A stretch of DNA of 64,000 nucleotides. It comes from Amycolatopsis suaedae. Lineage in GTDB: Bacteria; Actinomycetota; Actinomycetes; Mycobacteriales; Pseudonocardiaceae. Position numbers and translations under genes: made by a program. This document shows, in pieces, positions 52,941 to 61,859 of the stretch. The DNA lies in NCBI RefSeq assembly GCF_004214935.1, contig NZ_SFCC01000008.1, positions 62,001-126,000 of the forward strand, read 5' to 3'. Within the stretch, counting starts at the first letter, position 1. Every line of letters starts with the position of its first letter. The notes beneath the pieces were generated by a model, which saw only the letters and a list, made by a program, of their open reading frames with translations, was not told the DNA's origin and did no database searches.

Positions 52941-54206
52941 TCATCTCGGCGAGCGGGCAGCGGCCGCTAGGCGGCGCACCGGCATGGCGGCCGCGGACAG
53001 CAGCCGCTCCGGCAGCCGGGACACCACGTGCAGCAGCCACTCCAGCGGGCCCCGCCCGATCCAGCGCTTCCACAGCATCGCCGCCACCAGCGCCACCCCG
53101 CCGAACCACAGGAAGTGCGCGAGGCTGAACGGCGAGGTCTCCTCGTCGCCGAACAGCAGCCAGATGGCGACGAAGTGCGCCGCGTACGCGGTCAGGATGA
53201 CCCCGCCGAGGTCGGCCAGCGGCCGCACGGCGACCGGGAACCGCGCCGCCAGCAGCTGGCAGCCGCCGATCACCGCCGCCGCCACGCCGATGCAGGCCAC
53301 GAAGTCGAACGGCGTGTACGAGTGCGGGACGTCGACCAGCAGCCACGCCGGTGTGGTCGTCGGCGGGGTGCCGTGGATGTTGTACATGTGCAGCTGGACG
53401 AACTCCTCCGGCGGCATCCCGGCGGCAGCGGCGGCCGGCGCCGCCGCGGCGTAGATCGTCCGCATGCCGCCGAGAACGTCGGTGGCCACCCAGGACGCGG
53501 TGTAGGCGACCGCGGCGAGCACGGCGCCGCCGATCACCAGCCTGCGGCAGACCACCGGCGAGCCGAGGTCCAGCCTGCCGATCGCCATGCCCGCGAACAG
53601 GTAGGTCATCAGCCCCAGCGCCGGGAACGTCCCGCTCACCAGCAGCACCAGCAGGATGTAGCCGAGCCCCGAGCCGGCGAACGTCTCCGGCGTCGCGTCC
53701 GGCATCAGCAGCACCAGATCCCGCGGCGCGAGCTGCACCCGCAGGCCGTAGGAGATCAGCGGCATCGCCAGCGCCCCGACGACCGCGGCCACCACCAGCG
53801 AACGCACCCGCAGGCCGAGGAACGGGATCACCAGGACGAAACAGGCGCCGTAGTAGGCCAGGATCACCAGGTAGCCGGTCTCCAGGCTGGTCAGGAACAG
53901 CCCGAGCACCACCAGCAACGGCGCCCGCGCCGCCAGCCGCAACGCCACCCGGCGGCGCCCGCCACCGGCCTTGGGCTCCCGCCCGCCGGACATCAACGCG
54001 ACGGACACCCCGGCGAGCACGGCGAACAACGCCGCCGAGCGGCCCTCGAACAACCGGAACACCGACGCCGCCCCACCGTCGGCCGGGTCGGGGCCGACGT
54101 GGGTCGCGTACATGCCGAGGACGGCGACGCCTCTGGCGACGTCCACCCCGGCGAGCCTGCCCACCCTGGGGGTCCGGCGTGCCTCGACGGCGGTGATACC
54201 GCACAC
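52941..54206 (-). CDS. Polytopic membrane protein, heparan-alpha-glucosaminide acetyltransferase/DUF1624-like
   Basis: 421 residues and about ten helices. The N-terminus GRLAGVDVARGVAVLGMYATHVGP is the acyltransferase-type opening (R-x-x-G-x-D-x-x-R-G-x-A) with a conserved His in helix 1. FRLFEGRSAALFAVLAGVSVALM follows, and the later part (PLADLGGVILTAYAAHF ... FLWFGGVALVAAMLWKRWIGRGPLEWLL) resembles DUF418. It probably moves acyl groups across the membrane onto sugars or other envelope parts; not proven. GTG start at 54206. Confidence 0.82.
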   Translation of the reverse strand: MCGITAVEARRTPRVGRLAGVDVARGVAVLGMYATHVGPDPADGGAASVFRLFEGRSAALFAVLAGVSVALMSGGREPKAGGGRRRVALRLAARAPLLVVLGLFLTSLETGYLVILAYYGACFVLVIPFLGLRVRSLVVAAVVGALAMPLISYGLRVQLAPRDLVLLMPDATPETFAGSGLGYILLVLLVSGTFPALGLMTYLFAGMAIGRLDLGSPVVCRRLVIGGAVLAAVAYTASWVATDVLGGMRTIYAAAAPAAAAAGMPPEEFVQLHMYNIHGTPPTTTPAWLLVDVPHSYTPFDFVACIGVAAAVIGGCQLLAARFPVAVRPLADLGGVILTAYAAHFVAIWLLFGDEETSPFSLAHFLWFGGVALVAAMLWKRWIGRGPLEWLLHVVSRLPERLLSAAAMPVRRLAAAARSPR

Positions 54207-54333
54207 CCCATTTCTCGCTCGCGTTGTCCCCAGTCCAGTGGAGGATGCAACGCGTAGCTGAGACAGACCTTAGAGTGTGCGCTGGATAACGATAAGAACC
54301 CGATCGAGGTAATAAATCACCCCGGGTAGCGGA

Positions 54334-54564
54334 TCAGGTACCGACAGCGAACCCGACCTTGCGGACGTCGCTCGGCGCGATCTCGACGTAGGCGATCCGG
54401 TCGGCGGGCACGAGGAACTTGCGGCCCTTGTCGTCGGACAGGCTGAGCAGGCCCTCGGCGGACTTCACCGCGTCGGCCACCAGCGCCTCGATCTCGTCGG
54501 GCGACTGGCTGCTGGACACCACGAGTTCGCGCGGGGCGTCCTTGATGCCGATCTTGACCTCCAC
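54334..54564 (-). CDS. DUF3107 family protein
   Basis: 76 residues covering the whole DUF3107 family length: MEVKIGIKDAPRELVVSSSQSPDEIE, then GRKFLVPADRIAYVEIAP and VGFAVG at the C-terminus. The M. tuberculosis member is Rv3208A (TB9.4), next to the TetR gene Rv3208. Here the AurF locus and the acyltransferase-like gene separate it from the TetR gene. Function unknown. It follows the ferritin-like gene by 54 bp. Confidence 0.9.
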   Translation of the reverse strand: MEVKIGIKDAPRELVVSSSQSPDEIEALVADAVKSAEGLLSLSDDKGRKFLVPADRIAYVEIAPSDVRKVGFAVGT

Positions 54565-54618
54565 CTGTGAACCTCCGCCGTTCGTAGTGCGCGTTCTTGA
54601 GCCCAGGTTATCCGAGGC

Positions 54619-55275
54619 TCAGCCCAACCCAAGCACCTGCATCCGCTTGGTGTGCCCCTGCTGCAACCGCCGGAACAACGCGGCGATTCCCGACAGATCA
54701 CCCGAGCCGTTCACGATCAGCTCGGCCAGCCCGTCCCGGTCCGCCACCACGTACTGGGCCTGCGTCAACGCCTCGCCCAGCAGCCTGCGGCCCCACAGCG
54801 CGAGCCGGTCCCGCTGCTTGCGGTCCCGCTCGATCGCGGCGGCGACTTCGCGCTCGGCGAACGCCGAGTGGCCGGTGTCGGCGAGCACCGCGAGCACCAG
54901 GTCCCTGGTCTCCGGGTCCAGCCACGAGCCGATCTCCCGGTAGAGGTCGGCGGCCAGCCCGTCCCCGACGTAGGCCTTGACCAGCGACTCCAGCCACGAC
55001 TTCGGCGCGGTCGAGGCGTGCCAGGCGTCGATGTTGCGCACGAACGGCGCCATCGCGTCCTCGACGGCGACCCCGTGCGCGGCCAGGTGCCGTGACAGCA
55101 TGTCGTAGTGGCCGATCTCGGCGGCCGCCATCGAGGCCAGCGCCGCCCTGCCGGTCAGCGTCGGCGCCGACCGCGCGTCCTCGGCCATGCGGTCGAAGGC
55201 GGACAGTTCGCCGTAGGCGAGCACGCCGAGCAGGTCGACGACGCCGTCACTGATCTGTGCGCTGGGTTCCGTCAC
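54619..55275 (-). CDS. Ferritin-like fold protein (MiaE_2 family)
   Basis: 218 residues, nearly all helical. Candidate diiron ligands are E in [12 protein letters not shown]-x-x-H in [11 protein letters not shown] in YREIGSWLD, and E-x-E-x-x in [12 protein letters not shown] with H in DTGHSAF. The family is annotated as tRNA-hydroxylase-like, but the actinobacterial members (Rv3210c in M. tuberculosis) have no shown tRNA activity. Divergent from the DEAD-box helicase gene by about 250 bp. Confidence 0.87.
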   Translation of the reverse strand: MTEPSAQISDGVVDLLGVLAYGELSAFDRMAEDARSAPTLTGRAALASMAAAEIGHYDMLSRHLAAHGVAVEDAMAPFVRNIDAWHASTAPKSWLESLVKAYVGDGLAADLYREIGSWLDPETRDLVLAVLADTGHSAFAEREVAAAIERDRKQRDRLALWGRRLLGEALTQAQYVVADRDGLAELIVNGSGDLSGIAALFRRLQQGHTKRMQVLGLG

Positions 55276-55528
55276 AGTGCCACCCTAGCTACGGCCCGAC
55301 GGTGACGGACCTCACGCGCCGAGCGTGGCGTACCGGTGATCGGGACTCGGCACTGTACACTGCGGGGTGGATCAACACGGATCCCCCGCAACACGCCCAC
55401 GGCGTCCCCTGACCCAGACGTTCGGGACCGGACGCGAAGCGTGGCGGAGACTACAGTGTGTGCACGCCTCGCGCGGCATTCCCGCCAACCACATTCCAGC
55501 GGTCGAGTGTCGAGAACCGGACCAGGCA
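55276..55528. other. Long leader/divergent gap before the DEAD-box helicase
   Basis: 253 bp between the ferritin-like start and the helicase start. The helicase frame stays open upstream to about 55367 but the translated peptide (TRPRRPLTQTFGTGREAWRRLQ) has no helicase features. I see no repeats of the island types. A long 5' leader would be in line with other cold- or growth-regulated RNA helicase genes, but nothing specific supports it. Confidence 0.4.
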
Positions 55529-57235
55529 GTGCGCACTGGTACGAGAGAGGCGATCGCCCTGACCGCAACACCCGAAACCGATCCCGTGGAACTGGAACAC
55601 AGCGAGACCGGCCTTCCCGACACCGACACCTCCCACCCGCTGCGGGCCGACGCCCCGGTCGAGCCCGAGTCGCCGACGTTCGCCGAGTTCGGCGTCCACC
55701 CGGAGATCGTCCGGGCACTGAACGAGGCGGGCATCGAGCGCACGTTCGCCATCCAGGCGCTGACGCTGCCGCTGGCCATGGCCGGCGACGACCTGATCGG
55801 CCAGGCACGCACCGGCATGGGCAAGACGCTGGGCTTCGGCGTCCCGCTGCTGCACCGCGTCACCACGCCGGGCGACGGCACGCCGCAGGCGCTGGTCGTC
55901 GTGCCGACCCGGGAGCTGTGCCTGCAGGTCACGCACGACCTCACCGACGCGGGCAAGCACCTCGGCATCCGGACGCTGGCCGTCTACGGCGGCCGCCCGT
56001 ACGAGCCGCAGATCGCGGCGCTGCGCAAGGGCGTCGACGTCGTCATCGGCACGCCGGGCCGCCTGCTCGACCTCGCCGAGCAGCGGCACCTGGTGCTGGG
56101 CAAGGTCCGCTCGCTGGTGCTGGACGAGGCCGACGAGATGCTCGACCTGGGCTTCCTTCCCGACATCGAGCGCATTCTCGGCATGGTGCCCGAGCAGCGG
56201 CAGACCATGCTGTTCTCGGCAACCATGCCGGGGCCGATCATCACGCTGGCCAGGACGTTCCTGAACCGGCCGACGCACATCCGCGCCGAGGAGAACGACG
56301 CGGGCGCCGTGCACGAGCGGACCACCCAGTTCGTCTACCGCGCCCACGCGCTGGACAAGACCGAGCTGATCGCCAGGGCACTGCAGGCCGAGGGCCGCGG
56401 GCTGACCATGGTCTTCACCCGCACCAAGCGCACCGCCCAGAAGGTCGCCGACGAGCTGGCCGAGCGTGGCTTCGCCGCCGCGGCCGTGCACGGTGACCTC
56501 GGCCAGGGTGCCCGCGAGCAGGCACTGCGGGCGTTCCGTTCCGGCAAGATCGACGTGCTGGTGGCCACCGACGTCGCGGCCCGCGGCATCGACGTCGACG
56601 ACGTCACGCACGTCATCAACTTCCAGACGCCCGAGGACGAGAAGACCTACGTCCACCGCATCGGCCGCACCGGCCGCGCGGGCAAGACCGGTGTGGCGAT
56701 CACGCTGGTCGACTGGGACGAGGAGCAGCGCTGGAAGCTGATCTCGGACACGCTGGGCCTGGACAAGCCGGAGCCGGTCGAGACCTACTCCACCTCGAAG
56801 CACCTGTTCAGCGACCTGGGCATCCCGGCCGACGCCACCGGCAGGCTGCCGCTGGCCAAGCGGACCCGCGCGGGCCTGTCGGCCGAGCCGGAGGAGAACC
56901 TGGGCGGGCGCAAGGGCCGTTCGGAATCGAAGAGCTCGGCGAGCACGCGTACCCGCCGTCCCCGCAAGCGCACCCGGGGCGGCGCCGACGCCGCCGCGGC
57001 CATCGAGGCGGCCGACGCGGCGGCGAAGGACCAGAGCGAGGCCGGCCCGGACGCCGAGAACCGGCGTCCCCGGCGCCGTACCCGGGGCGGCCGCAAGCCG
57101 TCCGGTGAGGCACCCGCGGGCGGCGACAAGCAGGACAGCGCGGCAGGCGAGAACGGTGAGCGGCCCGCCCGGAGGCGGCGTCGCAGGCGTTCCGGCACGG
57201 CCAACTCCAGCGAAACACCGGCTTCGGCAGACTGA
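55529..57235 (+). CDS. DEAD-box RNA helicase (RhlE/DeaD type)
   Basis: About 568 residues. Q motif region (FAIQALTLPLAMAGDDLIGQ), motif I ARTGMGKT, Ia PTRELCLQV, GG and TPGRLLD, II DEADEMLDLGF, III SAT, VI HRIGRTGR are all present. The acidic N-terminus and a basic C-terminal tail with RPRKRTRGG, RRPRRRTRGG and RPARRRRRRRSG are RNA-binding extensions usual in actinomycetes. Start: GTG 55529 is taken; CTG 55559 (LTATPETDP) behind GAGAGG is a real alternative. It is the counterpart of M. tuberculosis Rv3211 (rhlE), with the beta-propeller gene 4 bp downstream as in that genome. Confidence 0.9.
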   Translation: MRTGTREAIALTATPETDPVELEHSETGLPDTDTSHPLRADAPVEPESPTFAEFGVHPEIVRALNEAGIERTFAIQALTLPLAMAGDDLIGQARTGMGKTLGFGVPLLHRVTTPGDGTPQALVVVPTRELCLQVTHDLTDAGKHLGIRTLAVYGGRPYEPQIAALRKGVDVVIGTPGRLLDLAEQRHLVLGKVRSLVLDEADEMLDLGFLPDIERILGMVPEQRQTMLFSATMPGPIITLARTFLNRPTHIRAEENDAGAVHERTTQFVYRAHALDKTELIARALQAEGRGLTMVFTRTKRTAQKVADELAERGFAAAAVHGDLGQGAREQALRAFRSGKIDVLVATDVAARGIDVDDVTHVINFQTPEDEKTYVHRIGRTGRAGKTGVAITLVDWDEEQRWKLISDTLGLDKPEPVETYSTSKHLFSDLGIPADATGRLPLAKRTRAGLSAEPEENLGGRKGRSESKSSASTRTRRPRKRTRGGADAAAAIEAADAAAKDQSEAGPDAENRRPRRRTRGGRKPSGEAPAGGDKQDSAAGENGERPARRRRRRRSGTANSSETPASAD

Positions 57236-57239
57236 CGGT

Positions 57240-58613
57240 GTGAACGACGAGCCCACCGAGCCCGAACAGGACGCGGGCGGCAGGCACCGCCGGCCACATC
57301 CGGCCGCCGCGCCGAACCAGTCGGCCGTCCTGGCCGAGGACGTGCTGCGCACGCCCGTCGTGCCGACGTTCGGCGAGGGCAGGCACGCCGCGCCGGAGAC
57401 CGTCCGGCGCTCGCCGTGGAACCGCGGCAGGGACCGGGCGGTCGCCGTCGCCATCGTCGTGGTGGTGGCGGTGGCCGGCACGGTGCTCTGGCTGAACAGC
57501 GACATCCGGCACACGACGTCGGAGACCGCCGACGCCGGGCCCGCGCTGCCCGATCCGCCCACCAGCGTGCCGGCCTCGCTGACCCAGGTGTGGCAGGCGC
57601 CGAGCCCGGCCACGCCGGTGCCGGTGGCCGAGGACACCAGCGTGGTCACCGGGGCGGGCAACGAGGTGCTCGGCCGGGACCCGGTCACCGGCCAGGTCCG
57701 CTGGCGCTACGCCAGGGACATCCCGCTGTGCACGGTGGGCGGCGCCTGGTCGAAGGCACTGGCCGTCTACCGCAAGGAGACGCAGTGCAGCGAGGTCACG
57801 ATGCTCGACCCGAGCACCGGCAAGCGCACAGCGCAGCGCAACGGCGACGCCGAGCTGGGCACGCGGCTGGTCGGCGACGACTCGCACGTGACCGCCACCG
57901 GGACGAAGCTGCTCAACACCTGGCGTGACGACCTGGTCAAGAGCGTCGAGTACGGCGAGGTGCCCGCGATCGTCAACCCGAACCGGCAGCCCCGCACCGG
58001 GTGCGTGTTCGGCTCGGTCGGCACCGCGTCCGGCAGGGTGGGCGTCATCGAACGCTGCCCCGGCGACCCCGCCGACCGGCTGAGCGTGTTCAAGGCGACG
58101 CCGAAGGAAGCCGACACCCCGGAGGAGATCTTCACGACGGTGCTGGCGGGCCGCCGCGCACAGCTCGTGGCGATGACGGGCAAGACCACGGCGGTCGCGC
58201 TGCCCGAGCAGAAGGTGCTGGTGCTGTTCGACGCCGAGGGCAACCAGCGCACCGCCTACCCGCTCGACCTGCCGCCCGGCGACCTCGCGCAGGACCCGCC
58301 GCACGGCGCGCCGGTCGTCGACGAGGGCATGGAGAACCTGTACTGGTTCACCGGTTCGAAGACGATGGCGCTGTCGAAGGCGGACCTCACTCCGAAGTGG
58401 ACACTGAACGGCACGCTGGGTCCGGGCCGGGCGTTCGCCTCGCAGCTGGTCGTGCCGATCCCGGGTGGTCTTGCCGTGGTGGACGAGGCGAGCGGGCGGA
58501 CCCTGCGCACGATCGGTGTCGACCGGCACGGTTACCCCGGCCCGGTCCGGCTGGAGCCGCTCGGCCCGGTGCTGCTGGAACAACGCGGCGACACGCTCGC
58601 CGCCCTACGCTGA
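57240..58613 (+). CDS. Membrane-anchored PQQ-like beta-propeller protein
   Basis: 457 residues. A polar N-terminus with a helix at about 68-84 (AVAVAIVVVVAVAGTVLWL) and an outer domain made of repeated blades (VLGRDPVTGQVRWRYARD, VTMLDPSTGKRTAQRN, LALSKADLTPKWTLNGTLG, LAVVDEASGRTLRTIG). Cysteines in IPLCTVGG, ETQCSEV, TGCVFGS and IERCPGD could pair outside the cell. No catalytic residues recognised; a scaffold or sensor at the envelope. GTG 57240 is 4 bp after the helicase stop. Same neighbour in M. tuberculosis (Rv3212). Confidence 0.85.
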   Translation: MNDEPTEPEQDAGGRHRRPHPAAAPNQSAVLAEDVLRTPVVPTFGEGRHAAPETVRRSPWNRGRDRAVAVAIVVVVAVAGTVLWLNSDIRHTTSETADAGPALPDPPTSVPASLTQVWQAPSPATPVPVAEDTSVVTGAGNEVLGRDPVTGQVRWRYARDIPLCTVGGAWSKALAVYRKETQCSEVTMLDPSTGKRTAQRNGDAELGTRLVGDDSHVTATGTKLLNTWRDDLVKSVEYGEVPAIVNPNRQPRTGCVFGSVGTASGRVGVIERCPGDPADRLSVFKATPKEADTPEEIFTTVLAGRRAQLVAMTGKTTAVALPEQKVLVLFDAEGNQRTAYPLDLPPGDLAQDPPHGAPVVDEGMENLYWFTGSKTMALSKADLTPKWTLNGTLGPGRAFASQLVVPIPGGLAVVDEASGRTLRTIGVDRHGYPGPVRLEPLGPVLLEQRGDTLAALR

Positions 58614-58623
58614 GGACGGACCG

Positions 58624-59478
58624 ATGGGTCACTCGCAGCTGTCGCCGCACAGTGCCGTACGCACCGAACTGGCCGGCCTGGCTGCGCTGCGGGCCGGCGA
58701 GCGGGGGCCGATCGCGTTGCTGCTGCCCGGCTACACCGGCTCGAAGGAGGACTTCGCGCCGGTCCTGGACGAGCTGGTGACCGCCGGATTCCAGGTGGTG
58801 GCGCTGGATCTGCCCGGACAGTACGAGTCCGGTGGCCCGGTCGACGAGGAGGCCTACCTGCCCGGCGCGCTCGGGCAGGTCGTCGCGGACGTCGTCACCG
58901 AACTGGCCGCCGGTGGACAGCCGGTGCTGCTGCTCGGGCACTCCTACGGCGGCCTGGTCGCCAGGTCGGCCGTGCTCGCCGGGGCACCGGTCGCCGGGCT
59001 GACGCTGATGGACACGGGCCCGGAACACCTGCCGGCGGACGGCATGCGGTACCAGGCGCTCGGCATCGGCGAGGAACTGCTGCGGGAGGGCGGGCTGGAG
59101 CCCGCCTACGCGTTGCGTGAGGAGATCTCGGCCAGGTTCGAGGCCTGGCTGCGCATTCCCGCCGAGGTGAAGGCGTTCCTGCGGGCGCGGTTCGTGGCGT
59201 CGAGCGCGGCCGGGCTGCTCGGCATGGCGCGGGCGCTGCGGGAGGAACCGGACCGGGTGGGCGAGCTGGCCGCGGCGCTGCGCTCGCGCGAGGCGCCGTG
59301 CCTGGTGGTGGCCGGCGAGAACGACGACGCCTGGTCGCCGGAAACCCAGCGGGACATGGCGCGGCGCCTGGACGCCCGGTTCGAGCTGGTCCCCGGCGCC
59401 GCCCACTCCCCCAACACGGAGAACCCGGCGGCCCTGCTCAAGGTCATCGTCCCGGTCTGGCGGTCCTGGGTGCTCTGA
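58624..59478 (+). CDS. Alpha/beta hydrolase
   Basis: 284 residues. IALLLPGYTGSKEDFAPVLD gives the oxyanion region, VLLLGHSYGGLVARSAVL the nucleophile (Ser in GHSYGG), VVAGENDDAWSP the acid and VPGAAHSPNTENP the catalytic His. It lies 10 bp after the beta-propeller gene on the same strand and ends 3 bp from the converging epoxide hydrolase gene. Substrate unknown. Confidence 0.88.
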   Translation: MGHSQLSPHSAVRTELAGLAALRAGERGPIALLLPGYTGSKEDFAPVLDELVTAGFQVVALDLPGQYESGGPVDEEAYLPGALGQVVADVVTELAAGGQPVLLLGHSYGGLVARSAVLAGAPVAGLTLMDTGPEHLPADGMRYQALGIGEELLREGGLEPAYALREEISARFEAWLRIPAEVKAFLRARFVASSAAGLLGMARALREEPDRVGELAAALRSREAPCLVVAGENDDAWSPETQRDMARRLDARFELVPGAAHSPNTENPAALLKVIVPVWRSWVL

Positions 59479-59481
59479 CCG

Positions 59482-60633
59482 TCACCGGCCCGCGGCCAGC
59501 ACGGCCGCGAGGCCCGCCCGCAGGTCCTCGACGAAGTACCCGGGCACCTCCAGCGACGGGAAATGGCCCCCGCGTCCGGCCTCGTTCCAGCGGACGATCC
59601 GCCGGTACCGCTCCCGCGCCCAGGGGTGCGGGCACTTCTCGATGTCGCGGGGATACATGGTGATCGCCGACGGGACGTCGACCCGGAGCCCGGGATCGAG
59701 CGAGTTGTGGCTCTCGTAGTAGATCCGGGCCGCCGACGCGCCGCTGCGGGTCAGCCAGTACAGCGTGACGTCGTCGAGAATCCGGTCCCGGGAGATCGTC
59801 TCGAACGGGCTGTCCCCGGTGTCCGACCATTCGGCGAACTTGTCGAGGATCCAGGCGAGAAGCCCGGCCGGTGAGTCGACCAGCGAGTAGCCGATGGTCT
59901 GCGGCCGGGTCGCCTGCTGCTTCGCGTACGCCGCGCGGTGGCGCCAGAAGTGGCGGGTGTCCTCGGCCCACCGGCGCTCGGCCGCCGTCAGCCCGTCCAT
60001 GCTCAGCCCGGGCGGCCCCTCCGCGAACGTCGAGTGGATGCCGAGCACGTGCTCGGGGAACCTGCCGCCGAGGACCGTCGTGATGTTGCCTCCCCAGTCG
60101 CCGCCGTGGGCCAGGAACTCGCGGTAGCCGAGCCTGCCCATCAGTTGCACCCACGCGGCCGCGATCTTCTCGGTTCCCCAGCCGGTCGTGGCGGGCTTGT
60201 CGCTGTAGCCGAAGCCCGGCAGCGACGGGGCCACGACGTGGAACGCCGGCGCGTCCGGGTCTGCCGGATCCGCCAGCTCGTCCACGACGTCGGCGAACTC
60301 GGCGACGCTGCCCGGCCAGCCGTGCGTCACGATCAGCGGCGTGGCGTCCGCACGGGCGGACCGGCGGTGCAGGAAGTGGATTCCCAGGCCGTCGACGGTC
60401 GTGCGGAACTGGCCGATCCGGTTGAGGCGCTCCTCGAACGACCGCCAGTCGTACCCGGTGCGCCAGTAGTCCACGACGTCGGCGAGATCGGCGAGCGGGA
60501 CGCCCTGGTCCCACCGGCGATCGCCGCCGACCGTCTCGGCCTCCGGTAACCGTGTCGCGGCCAGTCGCGCGCGCAGTTCGGCGAGGTCGGCGTCGGTCGC
60601 GTGGGCTTCGAATGCGTGCACGTCGCTGGACAT
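59482..60633 (-). CDS. Epoxide hydrolase (EHN-domain alpha/beta hydrolase)
   Basis: 383 residues. The N-terminal EHN domain (LAELRARLAATRLPEAE ... DYWRTGYDWRSFEERLNR) precedes the hydrolase core. HGWPGS at 104-109 is the oxyanion motif, nucleophile D179 is in GGDWGG, and FVAEG... is replaced by a tyrosine-containing cap (YWLTRSGASAARIYYESH). The C-terminal region GRGGHFPSLEVP carries the catalytic His. It hydrolyses epoxides to diols; the physiological substrate is unknown. Divergent from the CGNR regulator with a strong inverted repeat at its start. Confidence 0.92.
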   Translation of the reverse strand: MSSDVHAFEAHATDADLAELRARLAATRLPEAETVGGDRRWDQGVPLADLADVVDYWRTGYDWRSFEERLNRIGQFRTTVDGLGIHFLHRRSARADATPLIVTHGWPGSVAEFADVVDELADPADPDAPAFHVVAPSLPGFGYSDKPATTGWGTEKIAAAWVQLMGRLGYREFLAHGGDWGGNITTVLGGRFPEHVLGIHSTFAEGPPGLSMDGLTAAERRWAEDTRHFWRHRAAYAKQQATRPQTIGYSLVDSPAGLLAWILDKFAEWSDTGDSPFETISRDRILDDVTLYWLTRSGASAARIYYESHNSLDPGLRVDVPSAITMYPRDIEKCPHPWARERYRRIVRWNEAGRGGHFPSLEVPGYFVEDLRAGLAAVLAAGR

Positions 60634-60648
60634 GGAACCTCCAAGATG

Positions 60649-60667
60649 GAACCGGCTTAGACGGTTC
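60649..60667. promoter_or_regulatory. Operator candidate between epoxide hydrolase and CGNR regulator
   Basis: GAACCG-gcttaga-CGGTTC: perfect 6-bp arms, 7-bp spacer. Further GGAACC (60634-60639) and GGTTCC (60705-60710) half-sites touch both start codons. This arrangement suggests cooperative repression of both genes. Confidence 0.65.
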
Positions 60668-60710
60668 TATCAGGCCGCGACGACCTGGGACAACCTGCTA
60701 AGGTGGTTCC

Positions 60711-61280
60711 ATGACGGCCGAGTTCCCCGACTTCCGCCTCGGCACCGTGCTGGCGACCAGCTTCACGGCGACGCTGACCGAGCGTCGCGGCAAGGCCGTG
60801 GAGCGCATTCCCGTGCCGCACCGGCTCGTCGACTGGCTGGCGGTGTACGGCCTGGCCGTGGACTCCTGCACCCCCGCCCAGCTCGACCTCGCCCGGGAAC
60901 TGAGGGAGTCGATCCACGCCGCCGCGACGGCGGCCGCCACCGGGGAGGCCCTGCCCGCGTCCGCCGTGCGGGTCATCAACGACCGCAGCACTCAGGGCCG
61001 GGCCGCGGCCGTCCTGACGCCCGAGGGTGAACGGCGGTGGCAGCTCAGCCCGGCTTCGAGCGTGGAGGACGCCCTCAGCGTGATCGCCGCCGATGCGATC
61101 GGCATCCTGTCCGGTGAACGGGACGGCAGGCTGGCGCTGTGCGCGTCACCGACCTGCCAGGCCGCCTTCTTCGACACCAGCCAGAGCCGCACCCGCCGCT
61201 GGTGCGACATGAACACCTGCGGGAACCGGCAGAAGAAGGCCCGCTTCCGCGCCAGCCAGCGCGGAGCCGCCGGCACGTGA
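60711..61280 (+). CDS. CGNR zinc-finger regulator (ABATE domain)
   Basis: 189 residues. An N-terminal ABATE-like stress domain (FRLGTVLATSFTATLTERRG...ERIPVPHRLVDWLAVYGL) and a C-terminal CGNR zinc finger with cysteines in LCASPTC and WCDMNTCGNRQKKARF. It is a DNA-binding regulator by family; the divergent epoxide hydrolase gene is the obvious target. ATG 60711 has AAGGTGG 4-5 nt upstream, which overlaps a GGTTCC half-site, so binding would also block translation starts. Confidence 0.9.
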   Translation: MTAEFPDFRLGTVLATSFTATLTERRGKAVERIPVPHRLVDWLAVYGLAVDSCTPAQLDLARELRESIHAAATAAATGEALPASAVRVINDRSTQGRAAAVLTPEGERRWQLSPASSVEDALSVIAADAIGILSGERDGRLALCASPTCQAAFFDTSQSRTRRWCDMNTCGNRQKKARFRASQRGAAGT

Positions 61281-61507
61281 AGGCCACCTTCACCACGCTC
61301 ACGTCAGGGCCCGGCAACGCCGGGCGCCAGGCGTGCAGCAAGGGAGCTTTACTAGCGAAGAAGGGTAGTAAAGCTCCCTTGCTGCCTTACGGGTGTGGCT
61401 GGTGGGGCTGGTGTGGCCCCGGCGACGCCTCAAAGCACGTGAAGGCCACCATCACCACGTCACACGTCATGAAGGTGGCCTTCACGAGCTTTGGTGCCAC
61501 CGAGCCG
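61281..61507. repeat. Repeat island 6 (convergent gap CGNR regulator / membrane protein)
   Basis: 227 bp. A half R2 element begins at the CGNR stop (61274-61302), then a CCCGGCAACGCCGGG-like hairpin (about 61309-61325), R1 copy 6 (61335-61385), the tail TTACGGGTGTGGCTGGTGGGG (about 61387-61407) and a near-complete R2 (61432-61492). The order matches islands 1 and 5. Confidence 0.85.
61335..61385. repeat. R1 hairpin repeat, copy 6
   Basis: Perfect 20-bp arms at 61335-61354 and 61366-61385 with the loop GCGAAGAAGGG shared with copies 1 and 2. Confidence 0.87.
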
Positions 61508-61837
61508 CTACAGCCACCAGAAGAACCAGAGGGTGGCCAGGGACAGGAGCAGGACCGCGACGGCCGCGACCGCGGCGGCGCGGGGCGGGCGGCGGTCGAC
61601 CAGGCGCTGCAGCAGCAGGAGCACCACGGCGACCGCCGGGTGACCGATCACGGCGGCCGTGCCCGGGCCCGCGACGTCGGTCGTCCAGGCCAGCACCTGC
61701 ACGCCGACCACGGCGACGGCCAGCACGGCCATCCCGGCGGCGACGGCGCCGGACACGCCCCGCCACCAGCGGCCCCGCCGCTCGGGCTCACCGGGCGGCG
61801 CGTGCACGGGTAGCTCGCCGGTGTCTGTCTGGTACAC
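61508..61837 (-). CDS. Small hypothetical membrane protein
   Basis: 109 residues with three helices: GAVAAGMAVLAVAVVGVQVLAW, IGHPAVAVVLLLLQRL and AAAVAAVAVLLLSLATLWFFWWL. The N-terminus is polar (PPGEPERRGRWW). I do not recognise the family. It is 22 bp downstream of the RecB-type nuclease gene and likely shares its transcript. Confidence 0.75.
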   Translation of the reverse strand: MYQTDTGELPVHAPPGEPERRGRWWRGVSGAVAAGMAVLAVAVVGVQVLAWTTDVAGPGTAAVIGHPAVAVVLLLLQRLVDRRPPRAAAVAAVAVLLLSLATLWFFWWL

Positions 61838-61859
61838 GCCTTCCTCCGTCAGGAACCGG

